Positions 8,353 through 17,056 of a stretch of DNA of 64,000 bases are shown piece after piece. The notes beneath the pieces were generated by a model, which was not told where the DNA came from, did no database searches, and saw only the letters and a list, made by a program, of their open reading frames with translations. The translations under genes and the position numbers were made by a program. Each line of letters opens with the position of its first letter. The first letter of the stretch is position 1. The stretch comes from Pseudomonadota bacterium (lineage in GTDB: Bacteria > Pseudomonadota > Gammaproteobacteria > Pseudomonadales > Pseudohongiellaceae): positions 124,001 to 188,000 of the forward strand of contig JAQBSZ010000001.1 in assembly GCA_027623555.1 (NCBI GenBank), read 5' to 3'.

Positions 8353-9228
8353 TTAGAAACTAGTCAGAGCATTTCCTTCATGAAATCGCCAGGTACGAAT
8401 GATTTCCAGTATATCAGCTTCTGCGCGCATTGCCTCGGGAAATGGTTGGAAGGGTGCCGCCAGATTAACAATTTCGATAGCGGACTGGTCGAGGATGCTA
8501 TGACCCGAAGATTGCAGGATCTGAATATTAGCGACCTCGCCATTAGGAAGCAACGCCACCAGCATTCGGAGACTGCCATAGAGTTGTTGACGTCTCGCCT
8601 GCTCAGGATAATTTATATTTCCAACGGCCTCTATACGTCTGCGCCAGTTATCGAGATAGAGTGCGTCATGGCTCTTCTTTGTCGATGCCGAAGAGATCGT
8701 GTATTTGCGAGGCCGCTTGGCATAAGCCTCGCGTCGTAAATCGAGTTGTGCTTGTAGACTGGCAATGGCCAGGCTCAATTCGTCTGGGGTGGATTCTTCA
8801 GAAAGGGTTTCTTCCCTCTCCGGATCCACCTCATCGAGCTGTTGACTGACATGATCGTCATCATCGAAACTGGAAATGACCGCTAGGTCCTGTAATTCGA
8901 CGTCATTAACTATTTCTGGCGCTTGCGGGATGGGCAGTACTTCCTGGATCTGATCATCATAGAAGTCAGACTCAAAAGGCGTGCTAGGTGCCGTGGCGGC
9001 ATCGAGAGTGCCGCTGCCTGTCTGATTTTCCTGGGCCAGAAAGTCCGCATCTTCAGGTACGAGTTCGCTACGATATTGCGCCATGGTAATTTCCAACGCT
9101 GCCTCACTGTTGAGTTCTTCCAGGTAGGTAAAACCCACGCCGAGAATTATGATCGCGTGAGCACACACCGAGAGGAATACGGTGAATCCAAACCGCTCTC
9201 TCGAGAGTTCCTCATCAACGGCTGCCAT
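8353..9228 (-). CDS. TonB-like energy-transducing protein
   Basis: The 291-aa protein has a single N-terminal membrane anchor (about residues 15-40), a long acidic periplasmic linker rich in D/E (about 45-160) and a C-terminal TonB domain (about 205-285) with YPEQARRQQLYGSLRM and ILQSSGHSILDQSAIEIV. It would couple the proton-motive force, through ExbB/ExbD encoded elsewhere, to an outer-membrane transporter. The linker is acidic rather than the Pro-Lys/Pro-Glu type of classical TonB. The gshB-tonB-yqgE-ruvX order equals that of P. aeruginosa tonB3, which has been linked to twitching motility, so a pilus connection is possible but inferred. Confidence 0.85.
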   Translation of the reverse strand: MAAVDEELSRERFGFTVFLSVCAHAIIILGVGFTYLEELNSEAALEITMAQYRSELVPEDADFLAQENQTGSGTLDAATAPSTPFESDFYDDQIQEVLPIPQAPEIVNDVELQDLAVISSFDDDDHVSQQLDEVDPEREETLSEESTPDELSLAIASLQAQLDLRREAYAKRPRKYTISSASTKKSHDALYLDNWRRRIEAVGNINYPEQARRQQLYGSLRMLVALLPNGEVANIQILQSSGHSILDQSAIEIVNLAAPFQPFPEAMRAEADILEIIRTWRFHEGNALTSF

Positions 9229-9258
9229 CTGGTCTCCTCGTCTGTGTAAGGTACGCAG

Positions 9259-10212
9259 CTATGCTGCTGTCAGTTTTTGCTCAATACAATCCATCAGATC
9301 GCCTGCGATATCCAGATTAAATGCCCGATCGATTTCACGCACGCAGGTTGGGCTGGTTATGTTTATCTCTGTAAGGTAATCACCTATTACATCCAGCCCA
9401 ACAAAGAGTAATCCTCTTTCCTGCAATGCAGGGCTAACCTGTTCGCAAATCCAGCGATCCCTCTCGCTGAGTTCCTGAGCGATGCCGCTGCCACCTGCGG
9501 CCAGATTGCCGCGCGATTCACCTACAGCCGGAACTCTGGCGAGGGCATAGTCGACAGGTTTGCCATCAATCAGCAGAATGCGCTTATCGCCATTGTCTAT
9601 TTCGGGAATAAATTTCTGCGCCATAATCTGCCGGGAACCACCGTCGGTGAGCGTTTCTATTATTACACTGAGATTAGTATCGTTGTTTATTACCCTGAAG
9701 ATTGACGTTCCACCCATTCCATCCAGTGGTTTATATATAACGTCTTCGTGCTCCTGGTGGAAAGCCTTTAGCTTATCTTCAGAACTGGCAACCAGAAATG
9801 GCGGGCAACAATGGGGAAATTGGGTTGCAAAGAGCTTCTCATTGCAGTCCCTCAGACTCTGCGGGTCATTCACTATCATGACTCCGTCGCGTTGTGCCTG
9901 TTCCAGTATGTAGGTTGTATAGATATAGTTCAGATCGAAGGGTGGATCTTTACGCATGAGGATTACATCAAGATCGCTCAATGGCTGATCGCTCTTGCTG
10001 CCAAAATCAAACCAGTGTTTCTGGTCATCCATAACGGACAAAGTGTGCATCTTTGCAAACGCGGTCCCCTGGCTCATGTAGAGGTCAGACTGCAACATGT
10101 AATGAATTACCCAGCCGCGACTCTGGGCGGCCAGCAACATTGCCAGCGTTGTATCTTTCTTCACAGTAATGGATTCAATCGGATCCATCACTACACCTAG
10201 CTTAATACTCAT
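9259..10212 (-). CDS. gshB: Glutathione synthetase
   Basis: An ATP-grasp ligase joining gamma-glutamylcysteine and glycine. The frame is open to 10296, but the family N-terminus MSIKLGVVMDPIESI begins at the ATG at 10212, giving 317 aa, the usual length. LMRKDPPFDLNYIYTTYILE, IYKPLDGMGGTSIFR, GDKRILLIDGKP and VGLDVIGDYLTEINITSPT are clear family blocks. It is the first gene of the gshB-tonB-yqgE-ruvX group. The first enzyme of the pathway, gshA, is also in this window near 45 kb. Confidence 0.95.
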   Translation of the reverse strand: MSIKLGVVMDPIESITVKKDTTLAMLLAAQSRGWVIHYMLQSDLYMSQGTAFAKMHTLSVMDDQKHWFDFGSKSDQPLSDLDVILMRKDPPFDLNYIYTTYILEQAQRDGVMIVNDPQSLRDCNEKLFATQFPHCCPPFLVASSEDKLKAFHQEHEDVIYKPLDGMGGTSIFRVINNDTNLSVIIETLTDGGSRQIMAQKFIPEIDNGDKRILLIDGKPVDYALARVPAVGESRGNLAAGGSGIAQELSERDRWICEQVSPALQERGLLFVGLDVIGDYLTEINITSPTCVREIDRAFNLDIAGDLMDCIEQKLTAA

Positions 10213-10374
10213 CTGGAAATACTCTTGCCTTGGTGGGCGCGCCAATCGCTGACTTCGAACCTGCTGTACAGGACGATCCCTTGTGGCGGAAATCATATCT
10301 CACTTTCCCATGGGAAGCGATGTCACCACTGGTAGACCGTGAAATCCATAGCAGTTTTCGGACGCATTCCCAAA

Positions 10375-10419
10375 GCGCTTATAATCGTCAGTGCGCTTAT
10401 ATTCTCCAAAGCGTTTATA
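10375..10419 (+). promoter_or_regulatory. Promoter-like region with three 18-bp-spaced GCGYTTATA repeats
   Basis: GCGCTTATA at 10375 and 10393 and GCGTTTATA at 10411 recur with an exact 18-bp period. The first overlaps a perfect TATAAT (10380-10385). A match to the -35 box 17 bp upstream is poor (TTCGGA). The block lies between gshB and a membrane-protein gene and argues that translation of that gene starts downstream of it. Confidence 0.5.
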
Positions 10420-10452
10420 CTAGTCCTTTTTCCAAGTGGGTGTAGCAGAACA

Positions 10453-10962
10453 GTGAAAGCATTGGGATTTGCCTGGGGTATCGGTGGTGTTTTACTACTA
10501 CTACTTTTCGCCGTCTACCGCCTGGCTCCAATGGCATTGGCTTTGGAAAATTCACCTATGAATATAGTGCACTGGGCTGCACTTATATTTTCAATCCTGT
10601 TTATGGCCTATACAGAGGGTTATAAAGGGTTCCACCTTGGATTTTCACCGCGCGTAGTAAAACGAGCCAATTACTTGCGCAACAATCCACAAATTTTCCA
10701 TACTCTGCTCGCACCGCTTTTTTGCATGGGATACATTTATTCAACGAGAAAGCGCAAACTGATTTCGATTGGTCTTACACTAATGATTATTGGATTCGTT
10801 TTGATAGCCAGAATATTGCCACAACCATGGCGGGGCATACTCGATGCAGGCGTAGTAGTAGGGCTTACCATTGGTATCGCCTCCATAGTCTATTTTACCT
10901 TCGTGTCGATGCTTAAGCCTGAAGCCATTCGAACTTCTGCTGAAGTACCTGGCGAACTTTAG
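10453..10962 (+). CDS. Multi-pass membrane protein of unknown function
   Basis: I do not recognise a named family. From a GTG at 10453 the product is about 169 aa with roughly five hydrophobic segments: residues about 4-22, then NIVHWAALIFSILFMAYT, LLAPLFCMGYIY, ISIGLTLMIIGFVLIARIL and a final GVVVGLTIGIASIVYFTF. Between segments 2 and 3 is a basic loop with GFSPRVVKRANYLRNNP. The frame is open to an ATG at 10339, but that part overlaps a TATAAT-containing repeat region, so I prefer the internal GTG. That start is uncertain. It ends 15 bp before a glycosyltransferase gene and may be cotranscribed with it. Confidence 0.6.
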   Translation: MKALGFAWGIGGVLLLLLFAVYRLAPMALALENSPMNIVHWAALIFSILFMAYTEGYKGFHLGFSPRVVKRANYLRNNPQIFHTLLAPLFCMGYIYSTRKRKLISIGLTLMIIGFVLIARILPQPWRGILDAGVVVGLTIGIASIVYFTFVSMLKPEAIRTSAEVPGEL

Positions 10963-10977
10963 AGAGATATATGGGTT

Positions 10978-11886
10978 ATGAACAGCGGTCATAAGTATAG
11001 GAGTTGTGCAGTAGTTGTAACTTACCACCCCGATATTACGGCACTGTTAAAGCTGCTCGGTGCATTAAACAAGGAAACAGACTTTATAGTTATCGACAAT
11101 GGTTCAGCTGAGATCAAGAAGCTCGCTGTGTCGATTACTGTGTATGGTCGGTGTAAATCTCTCGTGCGGCTGGATGGCAACGAAGGTCTCGCCAAGGCTC
11201 TGAATATCGGTATTAGTTGGGCGTTGGAGAATAGCTATGATTTTGTTTTTCTATTTGATCAGGACAGTAACCTGTGTGATTTATTTGTGAGTCGCATGAT
11301 CACTGCCTACTCAGACGTGAAACAATACAGCGAGAAGGGCGTCGCCGCTGTTGGCCCACGAATAATCAATCCGCAAACCATGCGCCAGACTCCTTTCAAA
11401 CTATTCAACAAACTCATGCTGCGCTCTGATCGTTTTTTTGCCAGTTCCAATCGACACTATGTTGCCGATTTTCTAATTACATCCGGCACCCTGTTGATCG
11501 CCGAGCATATTGCACAAATTGGGTTTATGAAGGAAAGCTATTTTATAGATAACGTCGACCTGGAATGGTGCTTTCGTGCCAAGTCCATGGGCTATGACCT
11601 GGCGGGTACCGATGATGCAGTTCTCTATCATGCAATCGGTGAGCGTAGTCTGAATCCGCTGGTTCGGGCAGGAATTATGGCTCAGCATAATCCTTCGCGC
11701 ACCTACTACTCCAGCAGGAACAGGATACACCTCTACGGTGCTGACTATTCTCCGCTCGGCTGGAAAGTGCGAGACATGTTGCGCTTCTTTCTCAAGGCCA
11801 GCTGGCTGCTCCTGTCCTCCCGTGAACGCAAGCGGTACTGGCAAAACATTCGTTCCGGCATCAGGGATGCCAAGTCACTCAGCTAA
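10978..11886 (+). CDS. GT2 family glycosyltransferase (rhamnosyltransferase-like)
   Basis: A 302-aa GT-A fold enzyme. Start VVVTYHPD, nucleotide-binding VIDNGS, LDGNEGLAKALNIGI and the metal-binding DQD (residues 94-96) in FLFDQDSN match the RfbN/WbbL-type rhamnosyltransferase group. FIDNVDLEWCFRAKSMGYDL is the acceptor-side ED-like motif. It probably adds a sugar to a lipid-linked O-antigen or exopolysaccharide intermediate at the inner membrane. The donor sugar cannot be read from the sequence. Its TAA stop directly abuts a palindromic element. Confidence 0.85.
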   Translation: MNSGHKYRSCAVVVTYHPDITALLKLLGALNKETDFIVIDNGSAEIKKLAVSITVYGRCKSLVRLDGNEGLAKALNIGISWALENSYDFVFLFDQDSNLCDLFVSRMITAYSDVKQYSEKGVAAVGPRIINPQTMRQTPFKLFNKLMLRSDRFFASSNRHYVADFLITSGTLLIAEHIAQIGFMKESYFIDNVDLEWCFRAKSMGYDLAGTDDAVLYHAIGERSLNPLVRAGIMAQHNPSRTYYSSRNRIHLYGADYSPLGWKVRDMLRFFLKASWLLLSSRERKRYWQNIRSGIRDAKSLS

Positions 11887-12142
11887 GGAGCCTCTGATCA
11901 CATATGGCCACTCTGGCTTACAGCCGATGTCGATATCAAGCCGCACTATCGCGGTCTGTCGACCTGTCAAGATAGTGCAACGCAGAGAGCGCACTCGCTG
12001 CCAACCCCCGACCGACGCGGCCTGGCGCGTACAGCCGCGGCGTTGTCGTGCTTGCCAAGGACGATGCCATTCACTGCGCACGACGCCTAGCCGCTGTACG
12101 CGCCAGACTCCCGCAGAGCGGCCATATGTGCTCAGAGGCTCC
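11887..12142. mobile_element. MITE-like long palindromic element, copy A (256 bp)
   Basis: The ends are GGAGCCTCTGATCACATATG and, reverse-complemented, GGAGCCTCTGAGCACATATG; both continue into GGCC(A/G)CTCTG. Flanks are CTAA on the left and CTAC on the right, an imperfect 4-bp duplication. The termini and the inner core (CTTGCCAAGGACGATGCCATT) match copy B at 28385, but A carries about 90 bp extra, including a GCACTATC/GATAGTGC hairpin. It fills the whole gap between two glycosyltransferase genes and leaves only 5 bp before the second start codon. No ORF in it looks real. Confidence 0.78.
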
Positions 12143-12147
12143 CTACT

Positions 12148-13089
12148 ATGAGCGAGAACCCGAAGATAGCTGTACTGTTAGCCACCTACAATGGAAGCAA
12201 GTATCTCGCCGAACAGCTCGATTCAATTCTGAACCAGTCTTATCAGAATTTTCTGATTGTCGTCAGAGACGATGGTTCCACTGATAATACAGTCGCACTA
12301 TTAGAGGGTTATGCACACCGGTATGATGAAAAGTTTCAACTATTGGAAGCTGACGATATCAACAGAGGCGCCAGCGGCAGCTTCTCCTGTCTTATCGAGT
12401 ACGTGCTGGCGAACCAGCAAGCACTTGGCCTGGATGAGGCCTACATGATGTTCAGTGATCAGGATGATGTCTGGTTCGAGGACAAGATTGAAAAACAGCT
12501 CGCTGTGATGCTTGAGGCCGAGAGAACAAGCCCGGAAACCGGGGCGGTCCCGGTGTTGGTTCACTGCGATCTACAGGTAGTGTCGGAACAAAACGTGTCA
12601 ATCTCCGAGTCATTTGTGCGCTATCAGGGACTGGAGATTACACGTAATCGATTTCCAAACCTGTTAGTAAGTAATCTGGTAACAGGCTGCACAGCATTCA
12701 TAAACGAGTCACTCGCTCGTCAATCAGTACCGGTTGCAAAGCAGGCGGTCATGCATGATTGGTGGCTGGCCCTGGTTGCTACAGCATTTGGCAGATTGAT
12801 CTATCTGGAGATGCCGCTGGTTTACTATAGGCAGCATGAAAACAACACCATCGGCGCCAGAGAATACGTTAAGTCTGTGCCATTGCGGCGTACATTCTGG
12901 CAAAAGGTTTTTGATCCCAATCCAAACCAACACCTTATCGATATCGCACGCCAGGCCAGAGAATTCAGACAACAATTCGGCAAGCAACTGACAATCCGCA
13001 ATAATCTCTGCTTGCGGCTGACAGCGTGTATGAGCTTCCGAGTGGCACTTCTGCAGAAGATCCTATTTCGAATTGCGCGGCGACTCTGA
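12148..13089 (+). CDS. GT2 family glycosyltransferase (RfbG/WbbL-like)
   Basis: A 313-aa GT-A enzyme with VLLATYNGSKYLAEQLDSIL at the N-terminus, VRDDGSTDNT at about 39-48 and the SDQDDVWFEDK motif (from 103) that holds the metal-binding Asp residues. HDWWLALVATAFG and YYRQHENNTIGA are further hallmarks of rhamnosyl/galactosyl transferases of O-antigen clusters. The ATG is 5 bp after the palindromic element, so the ribosome-binding region is made by the element's right end. It converges on the next gene with 2 bp between stops. Confidence 0.85.
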   Translation: MSENPKIAVLLATYNGSKYLAEQLDSILNQSYQNFLIVVRDDGSTDNTVALLEGYAHRYDEKFQLLEADDINRGASGSFSCLIEYVLANQQALGLDEAYMMFSDQDDVWFEDKIEKQLAVMLEAERTSPETGAVPVLVHCDLQVVSEQNVSISESFVRYQGLEITRNRFPNLLVSNLVTGCTAFINESLARQSVPVAKQAVMHDWWLALVATAFGRLIYLEMPLVYYRQHENNTIGAREYVKSVPLRRTFWQKVFDPNPNQHLIDIARQAREFRQQFGKQLTIRNNLCLRLTACMSFRVALLQKILFRIARRL

Positions 13090-13091
13090 AT

Positions 13092-16000
13092 CTATTCGGC
13101 GGTTATTTTGAACAGGTCTCTCAGAGTGGCCTGGAAATTGTCATCTGAACAATCGCGAATAATCGCGTCCAATCCTGCATCACGCAATTGTGACCAGAGT
13201 TCTGCATCCTGGTAGAGCCGAACGCATTGCTCAGCAAACTCTTCAGCGGTATCGCCAACCAATAGCTGGCTACCATCAGTCCACCCAAGTTGATCGGCCA
13301 GAAGAGCTGTGGCCACACTGGGAATACCATGTGCAGCCGCTTCATGTACCTTGTGAGGAATCCCGGCGGCGAATCGAGTCGGCGCAATAAAAATCCGACA
13401 ATCCCCATAGGTATTTCGAATTGAATCCAATCGCCCGAGAAACCTGATACTGTTCTGTGCGATCTCTGCCAGCGAAGGTGCTGAATTATCACCCACTACT
13501 AACAATTCGATGCCAGGACATTCCTCTGTGATTAGTGGTAATACTTCATTAGCAAACCAGACGAGGGAATCCACATTTGGTGATCCCTCATCTCTCAGCG
13601 CACCCACAAACAACAGCCCGTGGCGCTCTGCAAATTGCTTGTCACCAGGTTCGGCCCGCAATGCATGGCCCAGCAACCTGGTCTGGTCATAACCGGCATT
13701 GCGATAAAGCTCAGCCTCTTTGCTGGAAACGGTAATCACAGTGTCAGCCATACGCGCCTGTTCGAGTTCTTTTGCGATCCATTGCTGCTTCCTGGTCTCG
13801 GAAATCGTCTCCCCTAGCAGTTCTGCCTTCATGATCTCGCGGGGTGCGAACACGGCTTCCGCATCATAAATTACCCGCGTACCAGCGAGGAGATCCGGCT
13901 CCTGTTCGACCAGGCCATTCAGAAATTCCATGTTATGGACGCGGCTGACAATCATGAACTGGTAAAAGTTCTTCCTTTCCTGAAGAAAGGGTAGCAGGCC
14001 TTCACGTCCGCTCTCCAGAATTACCTCGATTTTCTGGTCCAGGGTATTGTAGATAGCGCTCCAGGTATCAAAGGGAAATTGCAGAGGATAGAAACTGACA
14101 TTCAGCGGCAACTGGCTCAGGCTGTTCAAGATGTGTGCGCATCGAGGGTAACCTGATCCGAGGCTTGGGTGGGGAACCCGATCGTCGATAAGCAACACAT
14201 TAGGGAAGTTGTTACAGGTACGGGCAGGCAGAATATTAGCCTGGCTATGTGAAAGTTTACCCTTTAGAAAGTCCTGATGTTTTCGACAGAGAATCCTCTG
14301 GTGATCTTTCTGTAACCTGGATGCACCTTCGATGCCACCAGAACTGGCAAATTCGTAATGAGTAATTTGTACTTCGGGATTGTAGACAATGCGCAACCCG
14401 CGATTTTGCAAGCGGATGCAGAAATCCGATTCTTCATAATAGGCTGGCGCATAGGCTTCGTCGAAGCCATTCAGTTCCTTGAAGTCACTGCGTCTGAAGA
14501 GCAGGAAGGCACCGGAACAGTAATCAACATCGCGTTGGAACATGAACGAGTATTGCTCCGGATTCTGCCCCCTTCCGTAGCCGAGACAGGCGCCATCAGA
14601 CCAGATAATACTTCCGGCTTCCTGCAAGCTGCCATCGAGTAACTTGATCTTGGCACCGACGGCGCCCACTGTCTCATCTGCGGCTATTGTTGCAATTGCC
14701 TTGGATAGAGTCCCGCGTTCGATTAACGCATCGTTGTTGAGTAACAGCAGGTAGTCTGAATCGGCCTGTTCAGCCGCTTGATTTACCGCCCGTACGAAGC
14801 CGAGATTTTCCCGGTTGCTTATGATCTTTGCATTCTCGATCTTCTTGATCAGTCTGTCAGTCTCATCCGTAGAACTGTTATCGACAATGACTAACTGAAA
14901 GGCGACATCAGCCTTATCGAGTAAGGACCTGAGACAGAGCAGGCTTAGATGGGCCTGATTATAAAAAATAAGCACTATTGAAAGTACGGGCTCTTCGGAA
15001 GCTGGAAACACGAGCCTGTCTGTCGATGCGAGGAATTCCTTCAACAGCGCTCTTGCCCTGTTGTCGTGTTCAGCCTTTATCTGCTGCGAGTCTGTCTGGT
15101 CGTCGCTATGCTCCTGTACCTGCTCTTGCTCTCGGCTACTACTGGTAACAGTTGCTCTCCTTGCACCTGAAGTAAATAGTGCTTTGATGCCGCGCAGCGG
15201 CCGGGTAATTCTCCAACTGAGAGAGCCATAGATCATCGCTATAGCCGATTCGAGCTCACGGATGTGCATCCTGAGATGCTTCTGCGTGTTGGCCAGCTCT
15301 TGCATTTTCCATTGGCTTTCCGCCAGAGTCGCCTCGGATTCGGCAAGTTTTGCTGCCGCTTTTGTGAGTTGTTGTTGTGAGGCTTCGAGCTGTCCCTGCT
15401 TCTGCATCAATAGCTGGTCCAACTCCTGGTTTTTCTTAAACTCTTCGCCAAGTCTGCGGTGTGCACCGTCGAGTTGGTTGGCCAAGTCATTGATGTGATC
15501 TGATTGATCCAGGTCGCCAAACAACTGGTTTATGCTTTCTCCACTCCATTGTGATTTCCACTTTGTAAAAATTGCAGCACGTGCCTGTCCTAATGCATTA
15601 TCCCGGCGATACCGCAATTTGACATCTTCAACTGCGGTATCGGAATCACCTCCCTGGCGGTAGAAAGCCGTGACCTTATCCAGGTGATAAAAATCTGTGT
15701 GCTGGGAAAGCTGCAACCAGAAATCCCAGTCTTCGTAGATATCGAACGACTCGTCAAACCGGCAATGCTTCTCCAGCAACGAACGTTCGAATAGCATCGC
15801 GTGAATGGGGATATAGTTGTCACGCATCAGGGTGATCGGGTCGTAGTCTCGCGCAAATACATCGGTCAAAAGCTTGCCCCTGACATTGGTTTTCTGAACG
15901 CTGCTATACGCCGCCCTGATCCTGGTTTGAGCAGTAAGGAATGTCATCAGGCCCTTCACGTGACCATCACCGATCCAGTCATCATCGTCCAGAAACATCA

Positions 16001-16271
16001 GGTATGACCCGGAGGCCGCATCCAGCCCGGCATTAGCAGATTGGGTTCGGCTCAGCGTGTGGTCTTCGCAGACATGAACTATGTTCAACGAATCAAATAG
16101 TGATTCGAAAGTGGACAGATCCCTGGCAGCGGCGTTCACCAGGACTAATTCGATCGGGGAGTAGGTCTGGGCAATTACTGATTGAAGCGCCTTCTCCAGC
16201 TCAGGGCGGCCAACTGTGCGACAGATTATTGAAACCAGTTGCGCTTGTTCTGCTGCTTTCTCGGTAGCCAT
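13092..16271 (-). CDS. Three-domain glycosyltransferase (GT2 + coiled coil + GT2 + GT4)
   Basis: A 1059-aa protein. Domain 1 (about 10-220) is GT2 with VSIICRTVGRPELEKAL, DDDDW at 95-99 and DIYEDWDFWLQL. A Gln/Glu/Ala-rich coiled coil follows (about 262-345). Domain 2 (about 428-660) is GT2 with SIVLIFYNQ, VIVDNSSTDET, LLNND near 511-514 and APAYYEESDFC. Domain 3 (about 690-1059) is GT4-like with FVGALRDEGSPNVDSLVWF, IFIAPTRFAAGIPHKVHEAA and HGIPSVAT. Such chains of catalytic modules build O-antigen or glycan chains on large surface molecules. The substrates are unknown. It occupies the place after DUF484 where xerC is usual in related genomes. Confidence 0.87.
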   Translation of the reverse strand: MATEKAAEQAQLVSIICRTVGRPELEKALQSVIAQTYSPIELVLVNAAARDLSTFESLFDSLNIVHVCEDHTLSRTQSANAGLDAASGSYLMFLDDDDWIGDGHVKGLMTFLTAQTRIRAAYSSVQKTNVRGKLLTDVFARDYDPITLMRDNYIPIHAMLFERSLLEKHCRFDESFDIYEDWDFWLQLSQHTDFYHLDKVTAFYRQGGDSDTAVEDVKLRYRRDNALGQARAAIFTKWKSQWSGESINQLFGDLDQSDHINDLANQLDGAHRRLGEEFKKNQELDQLLMQKQGQLEASQQQLTKAAAKLAESEATLAESQWKMQELANTQKHLRMHIRELESAIAMIYGSLSWRITRPLRGIKALFTSGARRATVTSSSREQEQVQEHSDDQTDSQQIKAEHDNRARALLKEFLASTDRLVFPASEEPVLSIVLIFYNQAHLSLLCLRSLLDKADVAFQLVIVDNSSTDETDRLIKKIENAKIISNRENLGFVRAVNQAAEQADSDYLLLLNNDALIERGTLSKAIATIAADETVGAVGAKIKLLDGSLQEAGSIIWSDGACLGYGRGQNPEQYSFMFQRDVDYCSGAFLLFRRSDFKELNGFDEAYAPAYYEESDFCIRLQNRGLRIVYNPEVQITHYEFASSGGIEGASRLQKDHQRILCRKHQDFLKGKLSHSQANILPARTCNNFPNVLLIDDRVPHPSLGSGYPRCAHILNSLSQLPLNVSFYPLQFPFDTWSAIYNTLDQKIEVILESGREGLLPFLQERKNFYQFMIVSRVHNMEFLNGLVEQEPDLLAGTRVIYDAEAVFAPREIMKAELLGETISETRKQQWIAKELEQARMADTVITVSSKEAELYRNAGYDQTRLLGHALRAEPGDKQFAERHGLLFVGALRDEGSPNVDSLVWFANEVLPLITEECPGIELLVVGDNSAPSLAEIAQNSIRFLGRLDSIRNTYGDCRIFIAPTRFAAGIPHKVHEAAAHGIPSVATALLADQLGWTDGSQLLVGDTAEEFAEQCVRLYQDAELWSQLRDAGLDAIIRDCSDDNFQATLRDLFKITAE

Positions 16272-16321
16272 GGGAGGAAGGATTCTGGTTTATTGACATT
16301 GCGTCAAGCACTAATGCAAGA

Positions 16322-17056
16322 CTAGTTACTCGAGGCTATGAGCTGTTTGTCTAGCACGGCTCCAACGACGCGACCTATAAAGTCCAGAAAGAGCGTATCA
16401 AGATTTACGTTGAAGTAGTTCTCTTGTGTGTTGCCGAATGCTAGCAGGGCGAGTACTTCACTATTGCAGATAACCGGGCAGAGGGCTGTCGATCTAATCT
16501 TCGGGTTACCAGTCGGGAACAGATAGTCAATTTGATTTTCGGTCATGGCACCACAATGGGTCCGCTTTAATCGAAAGACATCGTCGAAGTCCCGCTTGAG
16601 TTTTTCGAGCGACTCAGTCCGGACAGACTGTGAGACATTTATTTCGGGATAGGCTACCAGGATAATTTCGCAGGCGTCGATGTTGGTTTGATTGGAGAGC
16701 TGATCCTGAGTGACATCGGCTATCTCAGTTATGTTCTTCGCCCGCAGTAACGCCAGTACCAGATTGCGGGTAGTATCGAACAGCTGGTCGTTATTGCGCG
16801 CGTTCTCTAACAGGTTGTTGAGTTTTTGTCTGGCTTCGATGCCCCTGTTGCGCAGAATAGTCACCTGACGCTCGAGCAGTGAAATTGCCTTGCCACTTTC
16901 GTGAGGAAGGGAAAGGTCAGCTAGCAGGTCTTCCTGGCGAATAAAGAAATCAGAATTTTCCCGTAGATACTCAACTACCTGGTCTTCTGACAAATCAACA
17001 TGTGTTTCACTGCTCATCTGAGAGACCTGTTCGACTGCCGAAACTTCTTTACTCAT
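16322..17056 (-). CDS. DUF484 family protein
   Basis: A 244-aa protein with the DUF484 pattern: DQVVEYLRENSDFFIRQEDLLADL near residues 20-45, SLLERQVTILRNRG, then a GAF-like C-terminal half ending in LFLDFIGRVVGAVLD. Function is unknown. It normally lies between dapF and xerC. Here the start overlaps the dapF stop (ATGA), but xerC does not follow. Confidence 0.9.
   Translation of the reverse strand: MSKEVSAVEQVSQMSSETHVDLSEDQVVEYLRENSDFFIRQEDLLADLSLPHESGKAISLLERQVTILRNRGIEARQKLNNLLENARNNDQLFDTTRNLVLALLRAKNITEIADVTQDQLSNQTNIDACEIILVAYPEINVSQSVRTESLEKLKRDFDDVFRLKRTHCGAMTENQIDYLFPTGNPKIRSTALCPVICNSEVLALLAFGNTQENYFNVNLDTLFLDFIGRVVGAVLDKQLIASSN

Noticed and set aside
10339..10452. N-terminal extension of the membrane protein from ATG 10339
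   Set aside because: It covers a TATAAT and the three GCGYTTATA repeats, so it looks like promoter DNA; not fully excluded.
11738..12284. Frames of 68-137 aa through the palindromic element A
   Set aside because: Composition follows the hairpin repeats and they overlap real glycosyltransferase genes; no protein motif.
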